DNA of 12,603 bases from an uncultured Eubacteriales bacterium (GTDB lineage Bacteria; Bacillota; Clostridia; TANB77; CAG-508), in contig CACWHO010000015.1 of assembly GCA_902760765.1 (NCBI GenBank), positions 1 to 12,603 on the forward strand, read 5' to 3'. A program made the position numbers and the translations under genes. This document shows positions 1-6,088 of this stretch, piece by piece. The notes below the pieces were generated by a model. That model did no database searches. It was not told the origin of the DNA and saw only the letters and a list, made by a program, of their open reading frames with translations. Within the stretch, counting starts at the first letter, position 1. Each line of letters opens with the position of its first letter.

Positions 1-31
1 ATAAAAATATAAATCAAATAAGGAAATCTCA

Positions 32-63
32 AAAGTCATGAAATAAAATAAATTCATGATTTT
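32..63 (+). terminator. Weak A/T-rich hairpin, possible terminator of an upstream gene
   Basis: Arms 32-42 and 53-63 pair over 11 positions (one G-T wobble) around a 10-base loop. The right arm ends in a T run. It probably ends a gene lying left of the window and insulates the regulator promoter at 116-144. The stem has few G-C pairs, so it would be weak. Confidence 0.4.
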
Positions 64-115
64 AGTAAAAAGTTTTCCTACAAAAAATTTATGCTATCAA
101 AATTTTATTAATTAA

Positions 116-144
116 TTGACAAAAATTTTTTTCTATAATATAAT
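116..144 (+). promoter_or_regulatory. Consensus sigma-A promoter for the regulator gene
   Basis: TTGACA at 116-121 and TATAAT at 139-144 are separated by exactly 17 bp, a full consensus match. The -10 box overlaps the first base pairs of the tandem palindrome at 143-174, and the expected start site (about 151) lies inside it. A protein bound there would block polymerase, so this looks like a strong promoter kept under tight repression. Confidence 0.85.
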
Positions 145-174
145 TATGATATCATAATATTATGATATCATAAT
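143..174. promoter_or_regulatory. Tandem perfect 16-bp palindromes, likely operator of the ribbon-helix-helix regulator
   Basis: ATTATGATATCATAAT occurs twice with no gap, at 143-158 and 159-174. Each copy is a perfect palindrome. The array starts inside the -10 box and ends 16 bp before the start codon of the small regulator gene, just upstream of its GGGGG ribosome site (179-183). Contiguous operators bound by adjacent dimers are typical of ribbon-helix-helix repressors. I did not see a third copy elsewhere in the window, so the control appears local to this promoter. Confidence 0.8.
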
Positions 175-190
175 TATTGGGGGTAAAATT

Positions 191-364
191 ATGGAAAAAG
201 AAATTCCTACAAAGGAAAAAATAATGATACCAGTTAGAATTAGTGATCAGCTATATAAAAAAGTAAGGGCAAAAGTAAATAACAAAAAAGATGAAGATAG
301 GGGATACAGCATAAATAAATATATTGCAGAACTAATCGAAGAGAACACAAAACAAATGTTCTAA
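191..364 (+). CDS. Small ribbon-helix-helix transcriptional regulator (57 aa)
   Basis: This 57-residue protein is read from ATG 191, 7 bases after a GGGGG ribosome site. A basic N-terminal tail is followed by a beta-strand-like stretch IMIPVRIS (residues 11-18), a first helix (about 19-29), a turn, and a second helix around YSINKYIAELIEE (39-51). This is the Arc/CopG-like ribbon-helix-helix layout, in which paired strands of a dimer enter the DNA major groove. The tandem palindromes right upstream are its probable operator. It precedes the methyltransferase gene by 55 bp, so it most likely times expression of the restriction-modification genes, the job usually done by helix-turn-helix C proteins. 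No toxin gene is adjacent, so an antitoxin role is less likely. The fold is assigned by pattern only. Confidence 0.72.
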   Translation: MEKEIPTKEKIMIPVRISDQLYKKVRAKVNNKKDEDRGYSINKYIAELIEENTKQMF

Positions 365-370
365 AAACTA

Positions 371-398
371 TTGCAAAAAAATTTTTTTAGTGTATAAT
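371..398 (+). promoter_or_regulatory. Candidate promoter for the methyltransferase gene
   Basis: TTGCAA at 371-376 and TATAAT at 393-398 are separated by 16 bp, in the gap between the regulator and the methyltransferase. It would give the methyltransferase its own transcript, independent of the repressed upstream promoter. That would suit protecting host DNA before the nuclease appears. Confidence 0.5.
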
Positions 399-419
399 AA
401 ATTTGCAAGGAGGTAAAAA

Positions 420-1658
420 ATGATAGCAACTAATCAAATTACTTTAAAAAAAGAACAAGTATTAAATATAAAGAAAAACATAGATGAAAAGTTATTTGAA
501 TTTTATGATTTACTAAATAAAGATACTTCACATATGAGTTCTAGTGACGATATTTGTACTCCAATGGAATGTGTAAAAAAAATGATAGATTATATTCCAG
601 AAAACTTTTGGGAAAAGAATATAAAAGTTTTAGATCCTTGTGCTGGAAATGGAAATTTTGGAGCTTATTGTATGACAAAAACATCATTAAATAATATATG
701 GTTTAATGAAATCAATGAAATTAGATATAATAATTGCAAAAACATTCTTAATCCTCAACATATGAGTAATAAAGACTTTTTTGCAATAACGGAAGGAAAA
801 TGGGACTTAATAATGGCTAATCCCCCTTACTCTGGAGGAGGAAATAAGAATAGAAGTTTATCAAACTCATTTATAGAGCATTCTATTGATTTGTTAAATA
901 ATGAAGGATATTTATGTTTTGTTACACCAAATAATTGGATGACATATAATAATAACAATACAACTTTATATAGATTATTAAATGAAGGTTCATTTGTTGT
1001 TATAGATAATGACGTGAAAAAATATTTTAAAGGGGTGGGATCTTCTTTTACAATTTTTATATGGCAAAAAGGTATACTATCAAATAAAACATATGTTGTA
1101 AATAACTACCTAAAAAAAGATGTACAAAAAGATATTGAAATATACAGAGATTTAAAATTTATTCCATTATATATATCACAAGAAGTTTTAGATATTATAA
1201 AAAAAGGCGTTGGAGAAGAGGAAAATCATAGATTTTTTTATAGATGTGATTTACACAATTTCACACAGAAAAAATATTTAAGTGATATACAAGATGAAGA
1301 TTTTAAATATAAAACTATACATACAGCAAGGAAAACAAGATATGCAAGTAAGAAACAGGATATATATGATAAATGGAATATTATTATTCCACTTTCTACA
1401 TATTATATACCACAAGTTATGAATAAAGTAAATGTTACTCAATCAGTTGGATATATTTCTTTTGATAGTGAAAAGGAAGCAGATGATTATTTAGACGTTA
1501 TTGAAAAACCATGGAATAAATTAATAGTTCATTTAACTAGATATGGTAATTTTAATAATATAATGGTATTAAAACACTTAAATTTTGATAAAAATCTAAC
1601 ATTTACACAAAATGAAAAAACAGAAATAAATGAATTGATAAAAAATATTAAATATTAA
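420..1658 (+). CDS. N6-adenine DNA methyltransferase of a type II restriction-modification system
   Basis: This 412-residue enzyme should move a methyl group from S-adenosylmethionine to the N6 of adenine in its recognition site, shielding host DNA from the neighbouring nucleases. Visible motifs in order are a motif X-like TPMECVKKM (48-56), the SAM-binding loop LDPCAGNGNF (71-80), catalytic NPPY (134-137) followed by SGGG, and PNNWM near 170. The C-terminal part (about 210-412) has no motif I recognise and is the likely target-recognition region. The order with SAM loop before NPPY and recognition domain at the end fits gamma-class adenine methyltransferases. ATG 420 is well placed after AAGGAGG (407-413). 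It is convergent with the endonuclease at 1692-2411 and shares a terminator with it. The NPPY tetrad makes an adenine (or, less often, cytosine-N4) target likely. The exact site is inferred only from the Hpy188I-like nuclease next door. Confidence 0.9.
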   Translation: MIATNQITLKKEQVLNIKKNIDEKLFEFYDLLNKDTSHMSSSDDICTPMECVKKMIDYIPENFWEKNIKVLDPCAGNGNFGAYCMTKTSLNNIWFNEINEIRYNNCKNILNPQHMSNKDFFAITEGKWDLIMANPPYSGGGNKNRSLSNSFIEHSIDLLNNEGYLCFVTPNNWMTYNNNNTTLYRLLNEGSFVVIDNDVKKYFKGVGSSFTIFIWQKGILSNKTYVVNNYLKKDVQKDIEIYRDLKFIPLYISQEVLDIIKKGVGEEENHRFFYRCDLHNFTQKKYLSDIQDEDFKYKTIHTARKTRYASKKQDIYDKWNIIIPLSTYYIPQVMNKVNVTQSVGYISFDSEKEADDYLDVIEKPWNKLIVHLTRYGNFNNIMVLKHLNFDKNLTFTQNEKTEINELIKNIKY

Positions 1659-1662
1659 GATA

Positions 1663-1693
1663 AAAAAATGATGTCATTAAGGCATCATTTTTT
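1663..1693. terminator. Bidirectional terminator between convergent genes
   Basis: Arms 1663-1673 and 1683-1693 form an 11-bp perfect stem with a 9-base loop. It has an A run on the left and a T run on the right, so it can stop transcription from either side. It serves the methyltransferase (plus) and the larger GIY-YIG gene (minus), whose stop codon lies at its edge (1692-1694). Confidence 0.75.
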
Positions 1694-2411
1694 ATCTTCT
1701 AAGTTTTGTTTGGACGTTTCCAAGAGGTTTTTGTCCATTAAACTGTTCCATATATTGATTAATTAATATGTATTCATATGCAAAGCATCTAGATGATGGA
1801 AAAACAGGAGATGTAATACCATACCATTTATAAGAAGTTGTATCATCAGGAAAATCTAATAAATATAAATTAAATTCTTTTCTTGTAGCTACAAGCGATT
1901 GTAAAATTCTATAATTTGTAGTGGAAGCAGATCCTGATTTTCTATAAGTAACAGTTCCACAGTTATAAGAATCTAATCTGTCACTAAAGGTATTTCTTGA
2001 TGAACCAATTTTTATTATGTACTCTTTAGAATCAATTTGGCAGGTTAATATATAAACTATTCCAATAGAATTATAAAAAATATCTTTAGCATTTTGATTT
2101 GAAAAATTTATAGGGCTTATTTTTTCATTTGTCTTTGTTAAATTATCTTTATTTATAATCATTGGGTTAGCTTTTAATTTGCAAATATATTTAAAGTCGT
2201 TAACACCCTTAAATTTGAATTCTTTTAATAAAGGTTGTTCTAAAATATCATCAATATTAAATGGATTATCATTTGTATTTCTACTTGATAATATAATTTT
2301 TAAAGCTTCTATATAAGCATTTCCGCCTTTAGAAATGTAGTTCCCATCGCCGATTGGGTCACATATTTTTAATAACATATTTAATTGATCTTTACTTTTT
2401 ATTTTTGACAT
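1692..2411 (-). CDS. GIY-YIG family restriction endonuclease, larger paralogue (239 aa)
   Basis: Residues 117-230 form a GIY-YIG nuclease domain: GIVY (Y120), IIKIG (K134), DRLDSYNCG (R145, Y149) and a late acidic residue, E213. These match Y65, K75, R86, Y90 and E151 of the divergent gene at 2530-3048. Both proteins also share STTN..-LQSL and a KP.G..Q ending. About 115 residues ahead of the domain (DQLNMLLKICDPIGDG onward) have no counterpart I recognise and look helical. The start at 2411 follows AGGTGG (2423-2418 on the minus strand). All catalytic positions are kept, so it is probably an active DNA endonuclease. It could cut a related site, act as partner subunit of the shorter enzyme, or be a specialised duplicate. 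Only one methyltransferase is visible to protect against both. Confidence 0.8.
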   Translation of the reverse strand: MSKIKSKDQLNMLLKICDPIGDGNYISKGGNAYIEALKIILSSRNTNDNPFNIDDILEQPLLKEFKFKGVNDFKYICKLKANPMIINKDNLTKTNEKISPINFSNQNAKDIFYNSIGIVYILTCQIDSKEYIIKIGSSRNTFSDRLDSYNCGTVTYRKSGSASTTNYRILQSLVATRKEFNLYLLDFPDDTTSYKWYGITSPVFPSSRCFAYEYILINQYMEQFNGQKPLGNVQTKLRR

Positions 2412-2432
2412 CTTAAACCACCTCTTAAATTG

Positions 2433-2461
2433 ATTATATAAAAAAATATTTTTTTTGACAA
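2433..2461 (-). promoter_or_regulatory. Minus-strand promoter of the larger GIY-YIG gene
   Basis: Read on the minus strand, TTGTCA (2461-2456) and TATAAT (2438-2433) are 17 bp apart, about 22 bases before the start codon at 2411. It lies in the 118-bp divergent region shared with the shorter endonuclease, so a single bound protein could affect both genes. Confidence 0.65.
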
Positions 2462-2468
2462 GATTAGT

Positions 2469-2506
2469 TATAATTTGTTGAAAAAAGTCTGATTAAATGA
2501 TAATAT
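2469..2506 (+). promoter_or_regulatory. Plus-strand promoter region of the shorter GIY-YIG gene
   Basis: Two readings are possible. TTGAAA at 2478-2483 with TAATAT at 2501-2506 has a 17-bp spacer but leaves only a few bases before the ribosome site. TATAAT at 2469-2474 is a perfect -10 but lacks a good -35 at the right distance. The tandem palindrome found at 143-174 does not recur here, so direct control by the small regulator is not shown. Confidence 0.4.
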
Positions 2507-2529
2507 ATAAAAAAAGAGGGGGAATTTAT

Positions 2530-3048
2530 ATGGCAAAGAGCAAAGGAATAAGTGTAAATTATTTAAAAAATAAAGAACAATTAAATGACGAAATAAATTA
2601 TAAAGATTTTAAGTATAAAAAATATTTTGAATTAGTATGTAAATTGATTCCAGATGTAGAAAATGAAACTTTAATAGTAAGGGCTATTAATGAAGAATTA
2701 ACTAACAAAGAAGGAATTGTTTATGTGTTTGTAATAAATGGAAAGATTTTTAAAGTTGGTGAGAGTATTAATTCTATAAAAGATAGGGTACAGTCATATA
2801 ATTGTGGAAAATTAGAATATAGATTAAAAGGGACATGTTCAACAACTAATTTTTATGTGTTACAAAGTTTACTTGCTATTGGAGAAGAAGTTGAAGTTTA
2901 TGGATATTTTCCTGATTTACCAGAATATACAATATTTGGTGAAAAATATAAAAGTAGTAAATCAGCATCAAAAGTTGCTGAGAATTTAATAATCAGAGAT
3001 TTTATTGAAGAATATAATAAAAAGCCAATAGGTTGTACCCAACAATAA
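2530..3048 (+). CDS. Hpy188I-like GIY-YIG type II restriction endonuclease (172 aa)
   Basis: ATG 2530 is chosen because GAGGGGG (2516-2522) sits 7 bases upstream; an earlier in-frame ATG at 2497 has no ribosome site. The 172-residue product has GIVY (Y65), FKVG (K75), DRVQSYNCG (R86, Y90) and E151, the GIY-YIG active-site set. From memory, Hpy188I (170 aa, cuts TCNGA) uses Y63, K73, R84 and E149, which is the same spacing with a constant offset of two. The match supports a genuine family member and hints at a similar site, though recognition residues were not compared. It would cut unmodified foreign DNA, with the methyltransferase at 420-1658 protecting the host. Start-to-start with its larger relative it is divergent. 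The membrane protein and HEPN genes follow on the same strand. Confidence 0.85.
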   Translation: MAKSKGISVNYLKNKEQLNDEINYKDFKYKKYFELVCKLIPDVENETLIVRAINEELTNKEGIVYVFVINGKIFKVGESINSIKDRVQSYNCGKLEYRLKGTCSTTNFYVLQSLLAIGEEVEVYGYFPDLPEYTIFGEKYKSSKSASKVAENLIIRDFIEEYNKKPIGCTQQ

Positions 3049-3075
3049 TTAATATAATATATTTTAATAAAAACA

Positions 3076-3120
3076 AAAGCAAAGTATAAATGTATAGATA
3101 ATACAAGAGTATTTTGCTTT
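3076..3120 (+). terminator. Possible terminator or attenuator after the endonuclease gene
   Basis: Arms 3076-3087 and 3109-3120 pair over 12 positions (two G-T wobbles) around a 21-base loop. The following bases are T-rich but interrupted. No good promoter was found between it and the next gene, so it may only reduce read-through from the endonuclease gene into the membrane-protein/HEPN pair. Confidence 0.4.
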
Positions 3121-3179
3121 AATTATTTTATGGAAAGGAAAATGAAAGGGGAGATATAGTTTTATATTTAATATCATTA

Positions 3180-3980
3180 ATGTTTATTGGAATAATGTTT
3201 TATTTATCTTATAGAGCAATAAAAAAAGCAGAAAGTTTAGCAGAAAAAATTACAGAGCTTATTATGGCAATGGTTATGTTTATATTTCTCGTAATATATT
3301 ATTCTGATAGATATAATATTCCATCAAAACTAAATATGACTATGAACATAAATGCTCAAAATTGGCTTTCGTTCATAGGAAATTATGTTTCTGCGGTTAT
3401 TAGTGCTATTATTGGAGCGTTAGTAGCAGTATGGTCAGCTATTTATCAGATAAAGAAGAATAATGAAGAAAACAATAGAAGAGATAAAGAAAATTTGAAA
3501 ATTCAAAATATGCCAATTTTAAAATATGATATAAATACAGAAATAAAGGGAACAGGAGATTTAACAGAATTAATAGTTACTAATAAAGAAAATGAATTGG
3601 GGAATGTATATAATTTAAATATTATACTAAAAAATATAGGAATGAATAGTATAAAAAATATTATAATTGATTTTAAATCTTCGGTTATCAATAATTCTAT
3701 ATATAGATTACTAGGAAAAAATGCTGTAAATCCCATAGAAAAAGGTGAAGTAATTGAACTAAATAAATACTTTAGTCTAAAATCATTAGATAAGTACTAT
3801 GAAATGTATATAGATATATATTATCAAGATGTTCTTTCTAATTGGTATAAACAAGAAGTACAAATAAATTATGGAGCATGTGATACTTTTAACAATGAAG
3901 GTTATAGAGGAAGCTTAACTTTTGAAGTTCAAAAAGAGGTCGAAATTAATGAAAATGAAATTGAGAAAAATATAGTATAA
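3180..3980 (+). CDS. Membrane protein with cytoplasmic beta-rich C-terminal domain, paired with HEPN gene
   Basis: I do not recognise a named family. The N-terminus is hydrophobic (1-11). Further membrane segments lie at about 27-42 and 61-89, the latter rich in small residues (SAVISAIIGALVAVWSAIY). A charged, coiled-coil-like helix (IKKNNEENNRRDKENLK, 91-107) follows. Residues 113-255 alternate polar and hydrophobic residues with an LNIILKNIGMNSIKNI pattern, suggesting a beta-sandwich. This layout is common among uncharacterised membrane proteins in defence regions. It is 26 bp upstream of the HEPN gene and likely co-translated with it, so it may anchor or trigger that RNase (inference). The start is uncertain: the good ribosome site AGGGGAG (3147-3153) lies 26 bases before ATG 3180 with no standard start between. 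In-frame codons before the ATG (VLYLISL) would complete a first membrane helix. Confidence 0.65.
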   Translation: MFIGIMFYLSYRAIKKAESLAEKITELIMAMVMFIFLVIYYSDRYNIPSKLNMTMNINAQNWLSFIGNYVSAVISAIIGALVAVWSAIYQIKKNNEENNRRDKENLKIQNMPILKYDINTEIKGTGDLTELIVTNKENELGNVYNLNIILKNIGMNSIKNIIIDFKSSVINNSIYRLLGKNAVNPIEKGEVIELNKYFSLKSLDKYYEMYIDIYYQDVLSNWYKQEVQINYGACDTFNNEGYRGSLTFEVQKEVEINENEIEKNIV

Positions 3981-4006
3981 AATATTTTTATAAAAAAGGT
4001 GATATT

Positions 4007-5272
4007 ATGAAAGAATTAATTAAAAAATATAATAATAAGCAATTTACAGTAAATATATATGATAAAGAATATAATGCAGTATTTAGAGGTGAAAATGATA
4101 AATTATATTTTGATGTTAATATAAAACAAGACAAAGAATTATCCAAAATTTGGAATAAAAGAGTAATAAAACTAATTAACGGCAAGTATAATGAGCATGA
4201 TATAACATTTATAGAGCCTCATGTAAGTGCAATGTCTTATAAAACGATAACTTTTACGATTAATATATTTATAGATGGTTTCGAAATTGGAAAAAATATA
4301 AAAAATAAAAAAATTAGTAAATTTCTTTGTTCCTTTTCTGGAATTAATGAGTTTGACTTATCAAAGTATTATGAACAGGATATAGAACAAGATACGGTAA
4401 AGGCCTTATGTATGAATGATGAATATCTATTGGATTCTGGTAAATTAATATTTCACAGAACAAATAAAATTGCAAGTAGTTTAACTGGTATTAAAATAGA
4501 TAAAATTAATGAATTTGAATTTGAGTATAATAAAAAAACAGATATATATGCAGCAATAAAAGATATATGGCATTTAAAAAATATTTTATGTATTTTTTCA
4601 ATGAAAAACATTACTGTAAATACAATTACATTTTATACTAATAATAATAAAAGTGGAATAGTGTTTATGAATTATATAAATGAAGCAATAAAGAAATCTG
4701 AAAATGAAATAGTTGAACATATGGAAAATAGTTTTGTAATAAATTATAACAATATAAAAGATTGCTTTGGGCAAATAATAGAAAAATCTCAAGAATGTTT
4801 TGAAAATATTTTTCCAATTATAAGTATGTATATAGATTCTATAGAAAAAGAAATGCCAAAGTTAAATAAATTTTTAGCTTTTTGTCAAATGCTAGAATGT
4901 TTCTCAAGAGAATATGATGAAAGTGAAGCACATGCGTTAATGGTAAAAAAAGAACCAACTAAAGCAAATAATGACACAGAACTAAAATATAGAATCAATT
5001 CTTTAATAAAACGAGTTAATTATTTATTTAGATTTAAAACTAAAAGAATAACAAAGTTATCAGAAAAAATTGCAAAAGGAAGAAATTATTATATACATCA
5101 TGATAAAACCAAAAAAAATAATGAATTAACACATGATGAACTATTTTATTATGGATATTTTTTGGAAGATATTTTACTTGCTAATATATATATGGAAATA
5201 GGAATTAATAAAAAGGTAATAAAAAAATCTTGTTTTAATAATTCTTTCTATTATAAAAATAATATATTATAA
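4007..5272 (+). CDS. ApeA-like HEPN-domain anti-phage protein (putative RNase)
   Basis: This 421-residue protein has two parts. Residues 1 to about 230 are beta-rich and resemble the N-terminal region of ApeA-type proteins. Residues about 255-400 are helical and carry the HEPN signature R-x4-H as RNYYIH (R359, H364), preceded by KLNKFLAFCQMLECFSREYD (285-304), a helix of the kind seen in ApeA-like HEPN proteins. HEPN domains with this motif are metal-independent RNases, commonly used in abortive infection, in which infected cells stop translation. ATG 4007 follows AAGGTGAT, and the gene is 26 bp after the membrane-protein gene. A terminator overlaps its stop codon. ApeA is known as a stand-alone defence gene, so the linked membrane protein is noteworthy. 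HEPN is assigned firmly from the motif; the ApeA-type N-terminus less so. Confidence 0.78.
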   Translation: MKELIKKYNNKQFTVNIYDKEYNAVFRGENDKLYFDVNIKQDKELSKIWNKRVIKLINGKYNEHDITFIEPHVSAMSYKTITFTINIFIDGFEIGKNIKNKKISKFLCSFSGINEFDLSKYYEQDIEQDTVKALCMNDEYLLDSGKLIFHRTNKIASSLTGIKIDKINEFEFEYNKKTDIYAAIKDIWHLKNILCIFSMKNITVNTITFYTNNNKSGIVFMNYINEAIKKSENEIVEHMENSFVINYNNIKDCFGQIIEKSQECFENIFPIISMYIDSIEKEMPKLNKFLAFCQMLECFSREYDESEAHALMVKKEPTKANNDTELKYRINSLIKRVNYLFRFKTKRITKLSEKIAKGRNYYIHHDKTKKNNELTHDELFYYGYFLEDILLANIYMEIGINKKVIKKSCFNNSFYYKNNIL

Positions 5273-5293
5273 AGGCAGTATAACACTGCCTTT
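5271..5293. terminator. Bidirectional terminator between HEPN gene and the tnpV operon
   Basis: AAAGGCAGT (5271-5279) and ACTGCCTTT (5285-5293) form a perfect 9-bp stem with a 5-base loop. It is flanked by convergent genes and overlaps the HEPN stop codon. It marks the right edge of the defence cluster. Confidence 0.85.
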
Positions 5294-5297
5294 AATA

Positions 5298-5594
5298 CTA
5301 TTCCTCAAAACAACCCATAACTAACTGACTTCCATCTACAAATCCATTTCTATAGTATTTTTCATTCCAGTAATATAAGTAATCCATAAAATTCTTATCA
5401 AGTTGCTCTAGTTGTTTCTGAACATATTTCTGATTTTGTTTTGGTACATTCTTTAGTATTTTCTCTGCAATTTCATCAAAATAGATGCAGTATTTCTTAT
5501 CTTGAGGAGACATTTCACAAAAAGCAGTTTCCTCTCTAAATTCTAACCATTCTTTTAATATATCATCTTCATTTACTTCTCTAAAATTAACCAT
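5298..5594 (-). CDS. Small protein of unknown function, second gene of tnpV operon (98 aa)
   Basis: I do not recognise it with confidence. The product is 98 residues, soluble and highly charged, with predicted helices. It contains REETAFCEMSPQDK (20-33) and an aromatic C-terminal segment DYLYYWNEKYYRNGFVDG (71-88), a pattern recurring in small accessory proteins of Clostridia mobile elements. The start at 5594 follows AGGAGG (5608-5603 on the minus strand), which overlaps the TAG stop of the upstream tnpV gene, 12 bp away, so the two are translationally close and form one operon. It has no membrane segment or signal peptide. Its role is probably tied to the element, but this is inference from position only. 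Confidence 0.7.
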   Translation of the reverse strand: MVNFREVNEDDILKEWLEFREETAFCEMSPQDKKYCIYFDEIAEKILKNVPKQNQKYVQKQLEQLDKNFMDYLYYWNEKYYRNGFVDGSQLVMGCFEE

Positions 5595-5606
5595 ATTTAA
5601 TTCCTC

Positions 5607-5960
5607 CTACACATATATAATTTCATTAAAAACAATTTCTTCAGCAGTGTTCTTAAAGTTGTTCATTAATCCAACCCATTTTAGTTGATCTGTTCTTTTT
5701 AGTTCTTCATTAACATTATTTTCTTTAGCCATTTCTCTGACTGTTATATTTACTATGTGATTACATCTTTCATCAACGCCCTTTAGGTAACTAGATAGAG
5801 CTCCATTTATCATTAATTCAGTATATAAGCCTCGTTTATTCTCTTTAATATATTGTAATCTAGCTCTACCATATTTGCCTAAAACAACATTTTCTTGATT
5901 TTTTAACGCTAAATTAGGAATTAAATAATCTCCTTCTTTGTGATAAGTAATTTTTTTCAT
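5607..5960 (-). CDS. tnpV: TnpV-like transposon-encoded protein (117 aa)
   Basis: The product begins MKKITYHKEGDYLIPNL and continues through LGKYGRARLQYIKENK (32-47), as in TnpV-family proteins of Clostridia transposons such as Tn4451. TnpV is carried by mobile elements but has no established biochemical role. ATG 5960 is preferred because GGAGG (5973-5969 on the minus strand) lies 8 bases upstream; a TTG at 5975 would place that ribosome site inside the gene. The length is normal for the family, so the gene looks intact. No transposase or integrase gene is present in the window, so this operon is either a remnant or the edge of an element. The two-gene operon points left, toward the defence island. 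Confidence 0.8.
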   Translation of the reverse strand: MKKITYHKEGDYLIPNLALKNQENVVLGKYGRARLQYIKENKRGLYTELMINGALSSYLKGVDERCNHIVNITVREMAKENNVNEELKRTDQLKWVGLMNNFKNTAEEIVFNEIIYV

Positions 5961-6037
5961 AATTAAAACCTCCAAAATAAATTTTTAGGTTTCCCATTTA
6001 TATCCATTTTTTATTACGAACATCTGTGTAAAATTCT

Positions 6038-6056
6038 TGGGGAAATAATGGGGAAA
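6038..6056. repeat. GGGGAAA direct repeat pair, possible integrase arm-type site
   Basis: TGGGGAAA occurs at 6038-6045 and again at 6049-6056, a period of 11 bp (about one helical turn). A near match in inverse orientation, TTTCCCATTT, lies at 5990-5999. GTGTAA (6026-6031) and TTACAC (6082-6087) flank the pair as a short inverted repeat. Short same-face repeats like this next to a mobile-element gene resemble arm-type binding sites of tyrosine recombinases. No recombinase is visible, so this is suggestive only. Confidence 0.35.
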
Positions 6057-6088
6057 AATTTTTCAAAAAAGTACAAAAAATTACACAA

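Noticed and set aside
191..364. Small ribbon-helix-helix gene as the antitoxin of a toxin-antitoxin pair
   Set aside because: No toxin-sized partner is adjacent; the next gene is a DNA methyltransferase, which fits a regulator better.
2497..2529. Earlier in-frame ATG of the shorter endonuclease
   Set aside because: It has no ribosome site, and the GAGGGGG before ATG 2530 lies within that extension; residue numbering also matches Hpy188I better from 2530.
3503..4792. Minus-strand ORFs under the membrane-protein and HEPN genes
   Set aside because: They are low-complexity readings opposite real genes, with no credible start signals.
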